The translations under genes were made by a program, and so were the position numbers. Below, piece after piece: positions 34,819 through 44,157 of a DNA stretch of 64,000 bases. Source of the stretch: an uncultured bacterium (GTDB lineage: Bacteria; Cyanobacteriota; Vampirovibrionia; Gastranaerophilales; Gastranaerophilaceae). How positions within the stretch are numbered: the stretch's first letter is position 1; each line of letters opens with the position of its first letter. Below the pieces are notes generated by a model. It was not told where the DNA came from. It did not search any database and saw nothing but the letters and a program-made list of their open reading frames with translations. Location of the stretch: the NCBI GenBank assembly GCA_949290355.1, contig CASERN010000011.1, forward strand, positions 558,001 to 622,000, read 5' to 3'.

Positions 34819-37032
34819 ATGATAAAAATTGAATTTATTCCGAAGTTAAAAGATTTTTTTACTTCAACTCAGACAATAAAGGTACTTGCTTTTTTAGGCT
34901 TTACGATATTGCTTACGTCTGTTATAGCTTCTCAAAACTTCTTTTTTCAAAATATAATTGAAAATGGAATAAGCAAACGCGATATTATCGCTCAGAAAAC
35001 TTTGGTTGTAGAAGATGTTAAAAGAACAGAGCTTCATAGAAAAGAAGTTGCGCAAAAGGTAGAACCTATATTAGTACCTGCAGAAGATAATTTTATAAAG
35101 AATAATCTCCAAACTTTGCAGACTTCAGTTATGCAAATTCGTAAAAAAGATGTAAATGAAGAAGTAAAAAGAGAAGAAATTGGGATATTATTTGATTTAT
35201 CGGATGATTCAAAAAGAAATTTTATTATAAATTTTCTATTGAAAGCTGATGATAATAGTTTGCATGAGGTCTTTGACAAGTCTTCTCTTACGTTGACTAA
35301 TATTTTGCAAGCTGGAATAACAGAAAAGGATTATGAAAAAGATAATATAGATAAAATAATATTGGATAATATGGTATCTAATGTTTCAAAACGACAGGTA
35401 TCAGTTATTAGGGCAATGCTAGAACAGGTAATAGTTCCAAACTTGGTTGTAGATGAGTTTGCAACTGAAATAGCCAGGAAAAATGCTCAAAATTCTGTCA
35501 AACCTTATGAAGTTGTTTTTCAAAAAGGTGATAAAATTCTATTTGAAGGTGAGCCTGTAAGCAGACTAAAAAGAGATGCCTTAAGGCAGGCGGGATATAA
35601 TGTTTATGAATTAAATTGGAAAGGGTTATCTGCTATATATTTTATTGTATTGGTGGGTACTTTATTATTTTTAGGTTATATGAAATTTTTTGAAAAAGAT
35701 TTTATAGAACCCAGATATCTTTCAATTGCTGCGTTTTTAACTATATTATTAGCATTTATAGGTGTTGTTTTGCCGACAGGTTTTTCTCCATATGTATTGC
35801 CTGTTCCAGCTTTTCTGATATTAATGTCTATTTTTACAAAACCAAGGATTGCATTTGTTTCATTTATTGTTTTGTTATCTATAATGTCTATAGGTTATCA
35901 GTATAGTGCTCAATATATAGTTGCATTAATGCTTCTTGGCCTTTTTGCAGTTGTATCTCTTTCGCAAATCAGATATGCGGAACGTGTTGATATCATAAAG
36001 ACAGGTTTTAATATTGGTTTGGCAGGTCTTGTTATAATATTGACTATATATGTTTTGGAAAAATGTTTAATTGAAGTAGACAGCACAATGATATTAAAAG
36101 ACAGTGTATTTATTTTATTAAACGGAATAATAAGTGCTGTTGTTGCGACAGGACTACTTCCTCTTTTTGAGAGTATGTTTAAAATAATCACGCCGTATGG
36201 ACTTTCAGAATTAGGTGATCATAACCAAAAATTATTGAAAAGGTTACAGATGGATGCTCCAGGTACTTATCATCATAGTTTGATGGTGTCAAATCTTTGT
36301 GAAGCAGCTGCAGAGGCTGTTGGCGCAGATCCTGTCTTGGCAAGAGTTGGAGCATTGTATCATGATATCGGAAAATTAAAACGACCTCTGTTCTTTGTTG
36401 AAAATCAATCTTATTTTATGATTGAAAATCCACATAACAAATTCACTCCAAGAATAAGTAAAATGATTATAACTGCTCATCCTAAAGATGGTATTGATAT
36501 TGCAAAAGAATATCATCTTCCACAAGTTATTCAAAACTTTATTCTTCAACACCATGGAGAGGGTTTGGCAAGTTATTTCTATAACCAAGCTGTTAAAGAA
36601 GAAGGACTTGAAAATGTAAAAGAAGAACAATTTAGATATTCAGGACCTAAACCTAATTCAAAAGAGACCGCTATTTTAATGATTGCTGATGCTGTAGAAT
36701 CAGCTGTTAGATCTTTGAAAAACCCTACACCTGAAGAAATTGAAGCTATGGTTGATAAGATTATTGTGGAAAGATTGAATGATGGTCAATTGTCAGATAG
36801 TCCGTTAACCCTAAAAGATATAAAAGTTATTGCAGCAACATTTTCCCGCATTTTGCGAGGAATGCAGCATAATAGAATTAAATATCAAGAGAATCTTGCT
36901 GCAGAGCTGCAAAAAGATAAAATTAATTTACCATCAAAACTATTAGATGCAGATTTGGAAAATAAGATTAAACAGCTTGAAAATGGAGATAAATCTTCGA
37001 AAAATAATTTAGAGGATTTTAAGGATGACTAA
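34819..37032 (+). CDS. pgpH: c-di-AMP phosphodiesterase PgpH (7TM-HD family)
   Basis: This 737-residue protein has an N-terminal membrane helix (about 20-40), an extracytoplasmic 7TMR-HDED domain up to 265, seven membrane helices (270-460) and a cytoplasmic HD domain with GTYHHSLMVSNL, YHDIGKLKRP (HD at 515-516) and LQHHGEG. This is the PgpH architecture, which hydrolyses c-di-AMP to pApA. With CdaA at 27517 the window holds both arms of c-di-AMP turnover. It heads a pgpH-ybeY-dgkA operon, the same order as in Firmicutes. Confidence 0.93.
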   Translation: MIKIEFIPKLKDFFTSTQTIKVLAFLGFTILLTSVIASQNFFFQNIIENGISKRDIIAQKTLVVEDVKRTELHRKEVAQKVEPILVPAEDNFIKNNLQTLQTSVMQIRKKDVNEEVKREEIGILFDLSDDSKRNFIINFLLKADDNSLHEVFDKSSLTLTNILQAGITEKDYEKDNIDKIILDNMVSNVSKRQVSVIRAMLEQVIVPNLVVDEFATEIARKNAQNSVKPYEVVFQKGDKILFEGEPVSRLKRDALRQAGYNVYELNWKGLSAIYFIVLVGTLLFLGYMKFFEKDFIEPRYLSIAAFLTILLAFIGVVLPTGFSPYVLPVPAFLILMSIFTKPRIAFVSFIVLLSIMSIGYQYSAQYIVALMLLGLFAVVSLSQIRYAERVDIIKTGFNIGLAGLVIILTIYVLEKCLIEVDSTMILKDSVFILLNGIISAVVATGLLPLFESMFKIITPYGLSELGDHNQKLLKRLQMDAPGTYHHSLMVSNLCEAAAEAVGADPVLARVGALYHDIGKLKRPLFFVENQSYFMIENPHNKFTPRISKMIITAHPKDGIDIAKEYHLPQVIQNFILQHHGEGLASYFYNQAVKEEGLENVKEEQFRYSGPKPNSKETAILMIADAVESAVRSLKNPTPEEIEAMVDKIIVERLNDGQLSDSPLTLKDIKVIAATFSRILRGMQHNRIKYQENLAAELQKDKINLPSKLLDADLENKIKQLENGDKSSKNNLEDFKDD

Positions 37033-37522
37033 ATATAATATCTTCAGTGAAAATATTTATAAAGATAAAAATATTGACGAAAAAAAATTTATAGATTATG
37101 CGAAAAAAATTCTTAAATATTATTTATCTATTTCAGATGTTTATTCATCTTGTTGTTTAAATGGTTTTGATTACAATACTGTATCATTTGACTTTCTCTA
37201 CTGTGATAGCGTAAAAACTCATGAAATAAATAAGGAATATAGAAACAAAGATTATCCAGCGGATATAATTACGTTTGCAATTTTTGCGGATAGCGAAGAA
37301 AAATTTATATTTGATGGTGAAGTCAATTTAGGTGAAGTGATAATTGCAATTGATAAGGTTATAGATGAATCTGTAAAAAAAGGGGTTACTGAAGAACATG
37401 AACTAGCTTTTTTGATTAGTCATGGGATATTGCATTTACTTGGATTTGACCATCAAACAGAAGAAGATTATAATTTTATTATAGATTTACAAAATAAAGC
37501 ACTGGAAAGTATAGGGGTATGA
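37025..37522 (+). CDS. ybeY: Endoribonuclease YbeY
   Basis: This 165-residue protein has the metal-binding motif ISHGILHLLGFDHQTEED (H-x3-H-x5-H) near the C-terminus and YPADIITFAI before it. YbeY acts in 16S rRNA 3' maturation and ribosome quality control. It overlaps pgpH by 8 bases and dgkA by 4. Confidence 0.94.
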   Translation: MTKYNIFSENIYKDKNIDEKKFIDYAKKILKYYLSISDVYSSCCLNGFDYNTVSFDFLYCDSVKTHEINKEYRNKDYPADIITFAIFADSEEKFIFDGEVNLGEVIIAIDKVIDESVKKGVTEEHELAFLISHGILHLLGFDHQTEEDYNFIIDLQNKALESIGV

Positions 37523-37896
37523 CAAAGTTTAAACAACAAGGTTTTTCAAATACATTTAAAAACGCAAGAAAAGGTATGCGTTTGGTTTTAAAATCTGAAG
37601 TAAACATAAGAGTACATTTTTGTGTAGCTCTATTGGTTTTGATTTTTGCAGTTGCATTAAATTTTTCTATAGAAAAAATATGTATTTTACTTTTGACAAT
37701 TACTTTTGTAATTGTAACAGAGATGATAAATTCTGCTATTGAATATTCTTTGGATGCTGTTTTTCATAACAGATATTCAAGACTTGTAGGAATGGCAAAA
37801 GATATATCAGCAGGAGCGGTTATGTTTGCATCTGTAATTGCAGTTGTAATTGGAGTTTTGTTATTTGGTTCTACACTATTGAAAACCTTTCTATAA
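37519..37896 (+). CDS. dgkA: Diacylglycerol/undecaprenol kinase
   Basis: This 125-residue membrane protein has three helices and the signature EMINSAIEYSLDAVFHNR, with the catalytic Glu/Asn, as in the DgkA family. In Gram-positive-like genomes it phosphorylates undecaprenol, recycling the lipid carrier for peptidoglycan and polysaccharides; in others diacylglycerol. Last gene of the pgpH operon. Confidence 0.92.
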   Translation: MTKFKQQGFSNTFKNARKGMRLVLKSEVNIRVHFCVALLVLIFAVALNFSIEKICILLLTITFVIVTEMINSAIEYSLDAVFHNRYSRLVGMAKDISAGAVMFASVIAVVIGVLLFGSTLLKTFL

Positions 37897-37935
37897 TATG
37901 TTATAATTCAATATAATAAGAAAGGAGCAAGATTT

Positions 37936-38669
37936 ATGGAAAGATTTAATGTATTGCAGAATTTCGGGGGGGGGGCAGTTTAAAGCTCACACCGCAAGGG
38001 TTTCGAGGATTCTTTAAATATTTCGTGTCGAGTCAAGCGGCACGCTTGGGGTTTACATTAGCAGAGGTATTAATTACTCTAGGGATTATCGGAGTTGTTG
38101 CAGCATTAACAATACCTACACTTATTTATAATCATCAAAAACAAGTTTCAGAGACAGCAGTAAAAAAATTCTATACCAATATAAATCAAGCTGTTTTATT
38201 AGCAGAAACAAATTTAGGTATTGAACGTGCGACCTGGGATACTAGCGGAACTAGTTTATATGACAATTATTTAAAGAATTATTTAAAAGTTATGTCTGTT
38301 AAATATGATAATTCTTCATCAAGACCTGGTGTTATGTTATATTTTGCTGATGGAAGCTTAGTTTATGTCGTTTCTTGTGATTTATTATTCTGTACAAATG
38401 AAAAAAGTTATAATAAATATAAATCTGATGCTGTTCAAACTGGAAATTGTATGTTGTTTGGAATGTATCCGAATGGAGGTTTTTCACAAGATTGTATAAA
38501 TGAAAATTATTATAGAAAAGGCGTTGTTCCATATTTAAATGGCTCTGCAAGCTATTGTTCTTATGTTGAAAATCATGATTTCGCAGCAATGTGTGAGCGG
38601 CAATTATATGCAAAAGTATTAGAACAAAACGGTTGGCGTTATCCAAAAAATTGTCATGTAAGATTCTAA
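37936..38669 (+). CDS. Type IV pilin-like protein with phase-variable G10 tract (OFF as assembled)
   Basis: AAAGGAGC lies 8 bases before ATG 37936, which opens MERFNVLQNF and enters ten G. As written the frame stops at TAA (37981-37983). With 11 (or 8) G it continues SLKLTPQGFRGFF..ARLG|FTLAEVLITLGIIGVVAALT, giving a 244-residue prepilin with a leader of about 39 residues and a canonical Gly before the Phe. The globular part has four or more Cys residues and ends GWRYPKNCHVRF. A GTG at 38025 could open the pilin frame but has no ribosome site. The leader DNA is richer in G+C than its surroundings. It lies after dgkA with a TATAAT box at about 37900. Confidence 0.8.
37966..37975 (+). repeat. 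Homopolymer G10, candidate phase switch of pilin 2
   Basis: Ten G between TTTC and CAG, inside the leader of the second pilin gene. The distance from ATG 37936 to the in-frame codon at 38025 is 89 bases; one more base makes 90. The flanks TTTC-G10-C match those of the tract at 12316. Confidence 0.85.
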
Positions 38670-39547
38670 TTTATACAGTCTATATCTTTTTTAATTTGTT
38701 CTTTTAGGGCATTGAGTGATTTGAATTTTTGCTCTTGTCTAATCATTTTGTTAAATTCAATATTTATATTTTGGCCATATATATCTTTGTCAAAATTGAG
38801 GATATGTACTTCAATTAAAGGTTTTTCTCCATTGATAGTAGGCCGAGTCCCAAAATTTGCTATGCCTTTGCCAAAGTTTGTATTTACTGAATATACGCCA
38901 TAAGGTAATGTGATAAGCTCATTAGGATAATCAATGTTTGCAGTCTTAAATCCTATTGTCCTGCCTATTTGATTTCCTTTTGTTATTTTACCATTTATTG
39001 AAAATTTGTATCCGAGCATTTGATTAGCACTATTAATATCTCCTGAAGCAAGATAGTTTCGTATTTCTGTGCTGCTTATTATTTTATTCTCAAGTTTTTC
39101 GGCCGGAAGCGCAAAGTATTTATAATTATATATCTTTGTATTGCTTTTTAAAAATTCTATGTTGCCTGATTTATTTTTCCCAAAATTATGGTTCCAACCT
39201 GTAGAAATTGATAATGGAGAAAAATATTCTATTAAAATATTTTTGAGGTATTCATCTGCACTAAGATTTGCAATATTTGCAAAATCAATTTCATAAAGAA
39301 AATCTATTCCAAGTTCTTTTATTTTATTTTCTCTATCTTTTTTAGTTAAAATATATTTTGGACATACTCCTTTAAAATAGCAGAAAGGATGGTCTGAAAA
39401 AGTAATAACAGCAGAATTACAGTTGTTTTTTTTAGCGAAGTCAACAGCATTTTTAATTACGGCTTGGTGTCCGATGTGTACTCCATCAAAATATCCTAGA
39501 GCTAGTGATAAATTAGGATTGTGGTTAAGTTCATGAAATATTTCCAT
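38666..39547 (-). CDS. ribF: Bifunctional riboflavin kinase/FAD synthetase
   Basis: This 293-residue protein has SLALGYFDGVHIGHQAVI, the HxGH nucleotidyltransferase motif, ISSTEIRNYLASGDI, and a C-terminal flavokinase domain (GRTIGFKTANIDYP..PYGVYSV). It makes FMN and FAD from riboflavin. A TTG further upstream is open, but ATG 39547 is chosen; TATAAT ends 6 bases before it and there is no ribosome site, which suggests a leaderless mRNA. Its 3' end overlaps the pilin gene by four bases. Confidence 0.93.
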   Translation of the reverse strand: MEIFHELNHNPNLSLALGYFDGVHIGHQAVIKNAVDFAKKNNCNSAVITFSDHPFCYFKGVCPKYILTKKDRENKIKELGIDFLYEIDFANIANLSADEYLKNILIEYFSPLSISTGWNHNFGKNKSGNIEFLKSNTKIYNYKYFALPAEKLENKIISSTEIRNYLASGDINSANQMLGYKFSINGKITKGNQIGRTIGFKTANIDYPNELITLPYGVYSVNTNFGKGIANFGTRPTINGEKPLIEVHILNFDKDIYGQNINIEFNKMIRQEQKFKSLNALKEQIKKDIDCIN

Positions 39548-39563
39548 GTCTTGATTATATAAC

Positions 39564-39600
39564 AAAAAAGAGTCTTTAAAATAAAAAGACTCTTTTTTTT
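39564..39600 (-). terminator. Terminator of aspS
   Basis: The stem AAAGAGTCTTT/AAAGACTCTTT with an AT loop and flanking A and T runs lies between aspS and ribF, both on the reverse strand. Confidence 0.82.
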
Positions 39601-39624
39601 ATTATTTATTACTTATTTTAAAAT

Positions 39625-41400
39625 TTACTTATGAGCAGTACTTTTCAAGTGAAGTTCTCTTAATTGTTGTAAAGAAGCTTCCCCTGGAGCATCACTCATA
39701 AGGTCTTTTGCTCCTGAATTTTTCGGGAATGCTATTACATCACGGATACTTTCTGTTCTGCAAAGCAAAGCTACAAGTCTATCAAGACCGATTGCCAAAC
39801 CAGCGTGTGGAGGTGTTCCGTATTGTAATGCATTTACCATAAAGCCAAATTTTTCTTTAGCTTCATCTTCAGTTAAGCCCAAAGCTTTGAATATCGCAGA
39901 TTGAACTTCTGATGAGTGAATTCTTACAGATCCTCCGCCTAATTCAGTTCCGTTATACACGATATCATAAGCTATTGATTTAACATTTCCTAAATCGCCT
40001 GATTTAAGTTTGTCCAAATCTTCAATACAAGGAGATGTGAATGGGTGGTGCATTGCCATAAATCTACCTTCTTCATCAGACCATTCAAACATTGGGAAAT
40101 CTACTACCCATAAAAGATTATGCTTGCTTTCATCTATTAAGTCTAATCTTTTACCGAAGTATAATCTTAATCTTCCCATAATGTCATAAACAAGTTTTGG
40201 TTTGTCTGCTACAAAGAAAATTATGTCTCCAGCCTGAGCTTGAGCTCTATCTTGAATTTGTTTAGCTTGTTCTTCTGTTACGAATTTCAATACAGGAGAT
40301 TTTGCTGTTCCATCTTCGTTGTAAATGATATTTGCCAAAGCTTTAGCTCCAAATGAAACTGCAAGTTTTGTAATATCATCAATGTCTTTTCTTGAGAATT
40401 TTGCTCCGCCAGGGATTCTTATACCTCTTACGATACCGCCGTTTTCAAGAGTATCTTTTACAATCTTGAATTCTGATTGCATAATGATATCACCGATATC
40501 AAATAATTCTAATCCAAAACGTGTATCAGGTTTGTCAGATCCGAATCTGTCCATTGCCTCTTGCCAAGGCATTTGGATAAATGGAGGCTTGACTTCAACT
40601 CCTGCAGCTTTGAATGTATCAACTATTAGACCTTCTACCACTCTGATTACATCTTGTTGTTCAACGAAAGACATTTCAAGGTCTATTTGAGTAAATTCAG
40701 GCTGTCTATCTGCACGTAAGTCTTCATCACGGAAACATTTTGCTATTTGATAATATCTTTCAATGCCGCCAACCATCAATAATTGTTTGAAAATTTGTGG
40801 TGATTGAGGTAATGCATAGAACTTACCTTCTTGGACTCTTGATGGTACCAAGTAGTCTCTAGCACCTTCCGGAGTTGTTTTGATTAATATTGGAGTTTCA
40901 ACTTCCAAAAAGTCTTGGTTATTTAAATAATTCCTTGCAGCTTGGCATATTTTATGACGTAATGTCAAATTATGAAGCATTTTTTCACGTCTTATATCTA
41001 AATATCTGTATTTTAAGCGAACATCTTCAGAGACATTTTCATCATCAAGTACAAATGGTAATGTTTTTGCTTCTGATAATATTTCTACTGATTCAGGGTA
41101 CATTTCAACTTGACCGGTTGCATATTTTTCATTATAAGTTTCTTCCGGTCTGCGAGTAACTTTCCCTTTTACTGTAATTACATATTCAGAACGGACTTTT
41201 TCAAAAACTTTATGTACTTCAGGGTTAATTTGAGGGTTTGCAACCAATTGGAAGAATCCACTTCTGTCTCTTAATTCAATAAATAAAATTCCGCCTAAAT
41301 CACGGATAGTTGAAGCCCAACCTGATAGGGTAACTTCTTCATTAAGATTATTTAGGTTAAGCTCTCCGCAATTATGATCTTTGATTCTGGTTTTAATCAT
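39625..41400 (-). CDS. aspS: Aspartyl-tRNA synthetase
   Basis: This 591-residue class II synthetase has an anticodon-binding OB fold (VTLSGWASTIRDLGGILFIELRDRSG), motif 2 YYQIAKCFRDEDLRADRQPEFTQIDLE, the bacterial GAD insert and motif 3 GLAIGLDRLVALL. It charges tRNA-Asp. AAAAGGAAG precedes the ATG. The GAD-containing bacterial form can be discriminating or charge tRNA-Asn too; not resolved. Confidence 0.97.
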   Translation of the reverse strand: MIKTRIKDHNCGELNLNNLNEEVTLSGWASTIRDLGGILFIELRDRSGFFQLVANPQINPEVHKVFEKVRSEYVITVKGKVTRRPEETYNEKYATGQVEMYPESVEILSEAKTLPFVLDDENVSEDVRLKYRYLDIRREKMLHNLTLRHKICQAARNYLNNQDFLEVETPILIKTTPEGARDYLVPSRVQEGKFYALPQSPQIFKQLLMVGGIERYYQIAKCFRDEDLRADRQPEFTQIDLEMSFVEQQDVIRVVEGLIVDTFKAAGVEVKPPFIQMPWQEAMDRFGSDKPDTRFGLELFDIGDIIMQSEFKIVKDTLENGGIVRGIRIPGGAKFSRKDIDDITKLAVSFGAKALANIIYNEDGTAKSPVLKFVTEEQAKQIQDRAQAQAGDIIFFVADKPKLVYDIMGRLRLYFGKRLDLIDESKHNLLWVVDFPMFEWSDEEGRFMAMHHPFTSPCIEDLDKLKSGDLGNVKSIAYDIVYNGTELGGGSVRIHSSEVQSAIFKALGLTEDEAKEKFGFMVNALQYGTPPHAGLAIGLDRLVALLCRTESIRDVIAFPKNSGAKDLMSDAPGEASLQQLRELHLKSTAHK

Positions 41401-41484
41401 TTTTACTTCCTTTTCTCATTTTTGACGTAGACTTACATCAATTTTAACAAAAACATGAAAAAAAAGAAATAAATATGAAGAAAA

Positions 41485-41847
41485 TTATTTTCTTGGTCTT
41501 ATTTTTGACTGAGTTCTGCCATCATCTTCTTCAGAAATTTCTCGATATTCATCTTCGTATTCGTAGTCTTCTGGAAGTATTTCTATTATTTGCATAGTCA
41601 TTATGCTTGCAATATTAACGTGTAGTTGTTGAGATTTATCCGGTCTGAATGCAAGATTTTTTCGGTCTTTTACTTCACAATTTTTTAATGTGATAAACTG
41701 AAAACCTCCATTAAGTATATAAAAAAGCATATTGTCTGGAATTGAATTACTAAATCTCATATTTTCAGGTAAAAGTAATTCTCCTTCTATATATTGCTCG
41801 TTAGTTGTAATCAGAACTTGCATTCTGGGTAAATCATTTATTAGCAT
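41485..41847 (-). CDS. Conserved hypothetical protein, small beta domain
   Basis: This 120-residue protein has MQVLITTNEQYIEGELLLP, then MLFYILNGGFQFITLKNCEV and VNIASIMTMQIIEILPED, followed by an acidic/basic tail. Its layout resembles the 115-residue protein at 29369 (strand, xG-L/V, LLN..F.A/T, closing strand), so the two may be distant paralogues. No function is known. GGAGAT precedes the ATG. Confidence 0.62.
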   Translation of the reverse strand: MLINDLPRMQVLITTNEQYIEGELLLPENMRFSNSIPDNMLFYILNGGFQFITLKNCEVKDRKNLAFRPDKSQQLHVNIASIMTMQIIEILPEDYEYEDEYREISEEDDGRTQSKIRPRK

Positions 41848-41905
41848 AACTCTATCTCCTATGTTATTTATAATATAGCAAATTTTTCAAAAAAAATAAA
41901 TATCT

Positions 41906-43111
41906 TTAGTTAATATAAATTTGAAAGTTTTTTAAAAGTACAAATATTGAATAACAAAGGCTTCCAAATATGTATATAACAACTGATATTTTAAATGTTT
42001 TGGTGTATTTATTTTTGAGGTTTATAAGTTTTGGTGCAATTATTATAAATGTTAATGGCATAACCGGTAAAAAATATCTTCCTTGTATTCCTTGGATATA
42101 TTGCTCACTAGGCAAAGTCCAATTAATATACATCAGTACTGCGGTGAAAAAAGTGTAACTGATGAATAAAAAAGTGCTCATTAATTTTTGTTCAACACTA
42201 ATCTTATATTTTTCAGGGATGAAAAAGAATGATGATATAAATAATCCAAATGTTAGAAAATATATACAATTGTTTAGTTTAATTGTCTGCTGGCCAAGTT
42301 TTCCAATTGCTTGTCCGGCCCAATTGGGGAGATAATGTATACAAGTTATAATAAACATTTTAATGATTTGTATTGGATTGTGCAGTAAGAAATACTTATT
42401 TTCAGCGGGGTTTACTCCCGGATATATATTTGTATAGTTGTTTGCTTTCCAAAGTACAGATATTAAAATACTTATAATAACTATTAATGTAATAAATGCT
42501 TTTTTATTTTTACTAATCTTAGATGTAAATAACAAAAAAGGAGGGTAAAGCACCCCTTTACACATTGCTCCAATAAGGGTTAATGTAGATATAATAGACA
42601 TATTTGCATTTGTTAAAATATCTTTTTTCTCAAATATTATTTTAAATATATAAGCAAAGAATAAAAATGCAAAAGCATTATTGAACGAATCCGCGGACAA
42701 TGACATTCCTTCATATATTGACATTGGCCAAAGTGCTACAAATAAAAATTGCCATTTGAATATTGGTGTTATTTTAATTGCAAGAAATATTAGTGCAATC
42801 CAGACTAACAGGTTGAAAAAACGACCGAAATAAAAGGCATATTTTTCTGATGTTAAAAGCTTTCCTGTTTTTAGCCCTAATCCTGAACTTATGTACATTA
42901 TGGGAGAATGTCCGCTTATACAGTGGTATTCATAATTATCTTTTCTATTTTTAGGAAGACCATTGTAAAAGTTCCCTTTAGAAACTTCTTCTGCTCTTAG
43001 AAAATGTGCTGGTCCATCTGCAACTTGAAATTTTGGAGTTACAAACATTATTATTATTCCAAAAACAAATGCAAAAATTATAAAAATAATTTCCGGAGAT
43101 TTTATATTCAA
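41906..43111 (-). CDS. DUF2142 family membrane protein
   Basis: This 401-residue protein has about 10 membrane segments. The N-terminal FVTPKFQVADGPAHFLRAEEVSKG is the DUF2142 signature, an acidic extracytoplasmic loop like those in GT-C glycosyltransferases. It may transfer sugars from lipid carriers; unproven. GAGGG precedes the ATG. Single gene. Confidence 0.75.
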   Translation of the reverse strand: MNIKSPEIIFIIFAFVFGIIIMFVTPKFQVADGPAHFLRAEEVSKGNFYNGLPKNRKDNYEYHCISGHSPIMYISSGLGLKTGKLLTSEKYAFYFGRFFNLLVWIALIFLAIKITPIFKWQFLFVALWPMSIYEGMSLSADSFNNAFAFLFFAYIFKIIFEKKDILTNANMSIISTLTLIGAMCKGVLYPPFLLFTSKISKNKKAFITLIVIISILISVLWKANNYTNIYPGVNPAENKYFLLHNPIQIIKMFIITCIHYLPNWAGQAIGKLGQQTIKLNNCIYFLTFGLFISSFFFIPEKYKISVEQKLMSTFLFISYTFFTAVLMYINWTLPSEQYIQGIQGRYFLPVMPLTFIIIAPKLINLKNKYTKTFKISVVIYIFGSLCYSIFVLLKNFQIYIN

Positions 43112-43132
43112 TTTTACCCTCTTTATTGTTAC

Positions 43133-43168
43133 AAAAAAGGGTAGGATATTATATCCTGCCCTTTTTTT
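43133..43168 (-). terminator. Terminator of the stomatin-like operon
   Basis: AAAAAAGGG-TAGGATATTATATCCT-GCCCTTTTTTT follows the SPFH gene stop on the reverse strand. Confidence 0.85.
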
Positions 43169-43173
43169 ATTAT

Positions 43174-44145
43174 TTATTTTTTATCAAACATTTGTTTAAT
43201 TCCGTCAACGGATGAAAGAATTCCCGTTGCTTCATAAGGCATATATACTACCTTATTATTTTCCCCGCTTGTTATTGCAGTCATTGTCTCTAAGTATTTC
43301 ATTGCGATAAGATATTTATCAGGTTCTCCTTTATCAGCTAGAGCGTTGATAATTCTTTGAATCGCCTCTTTTTCTGCGTCAGCTTCAATTACTCTAGCTT
43401 GTGCAATACCTTCTGCTCTAAGAATTTCTGCTTGTTTTGCACCTTCTGCAGATCTTATGGCAGCTTCTTTTTCACCTTCAGCTTTTCTTATAGCAGCTTC
43501 TTTAAGACCTTCTGCTTCAGTAATTGTTGCTTTCTTTTCTCTGTCAGCTTTCATTAATTTATCCATTGATGCTTGAATATCTGCAGGAGGGAATATATCT
43601 TGAATTTCTACTCTATTAACTTTAACTCCCCATTTATTTGTAGCTTCATCAAGGGTTGTTCTTAATTCATCATTAATTTTTCCTCTTGATGTTAAAGTTT
43701 CTTGTAAGTCCATTTGCCCGACAAGGTTTCTTAAAGTTGTTTGGGTTAATTTTTCGATTGCTTCTGGAAGATTTTCTATTTCATATACTGCGCTTTTTGC
43801 ATCAACAATTTGAAAATATATTAAAGCATTAATAGTGATAGAAACATTATCTTTTGTAATTACATTTTGACGAGGGAAGTCATACATTTGTTCTCTCAAA
43901 TCAATTCTGTCAACCGGTTTTAGGTAATAATAGTTTGTTCCATCGAGACCTCTTTGTGAAACTTTTTTTAGGATGCCTCTAGGTGCTTCTAAAATTGGAA
44001 AGATAAAATTAGGACCAGCTCTAAGAGTCTTTTCATAACGTCCCATTCTTTCAATAATAACTTCTTGTTGTTGTTGCACAATAATTATACCTTTAAATAC
44101 GTAGATTAAAAGGGCAACTAATAAAATTAGTAAAAATATACTCAT
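43174..44145 (-). CDS. SPFH/Band 7 protein (stomatin/QmcA-like)
   Basis: This 323-residue protein has an N-terminal membrane helix (IFLLILLVALLIYVFKGIIIV), then VIIERMGRYEKTLRAGPNFIFP, the SPFH domain start, and a long Ala/Glu helical region (EAAIRKAEGEKEAAIRSAEG) typical of paraslipins. Members form membrane scaffolds and pair with NfeD proteases or stabilisers. The nfeD-like gene lies 12 bases upstream, so one operon. Confidence 0.92.
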   Translation of the reverse strand: MSIFLLILLVALLIYVFKGIIIVQQQQEVIIERMGRYEKTLRAGPNFIFPILEAPRGILKKVSQRGLDGTNYYYLKPVDRIDLREQMYDFPRQNVITKDNVSITINALIYFQIVDAKSAVYEIENLPEAIEKLTQTTLRNLVGQMDLQETLTSRGKINDELRTTLDEATNKWGVKVNRVEIQDIFPPADIQASMDKLMKADREKKATITEAEGLKEAAIRKAEGEKEAAIRSAEGAKQAEILRAEGIAQARVIEADAEKEAIQRIINALADKGEPDKYLIAMKYLETMTAITSGENNKVVYMPYEATGILSSVDGIKQMFDKK

Positions 44146-44157
44146 ATTTATTTTCTC

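Noticed and set aside
38025-38669. GTG at 38025 as the true start of pilin 2
   Set aside because: There is no ribosome site near it, while ATG 37936 has a strong one and joins the frame with a single base. It remains possible only as a weak internal start.
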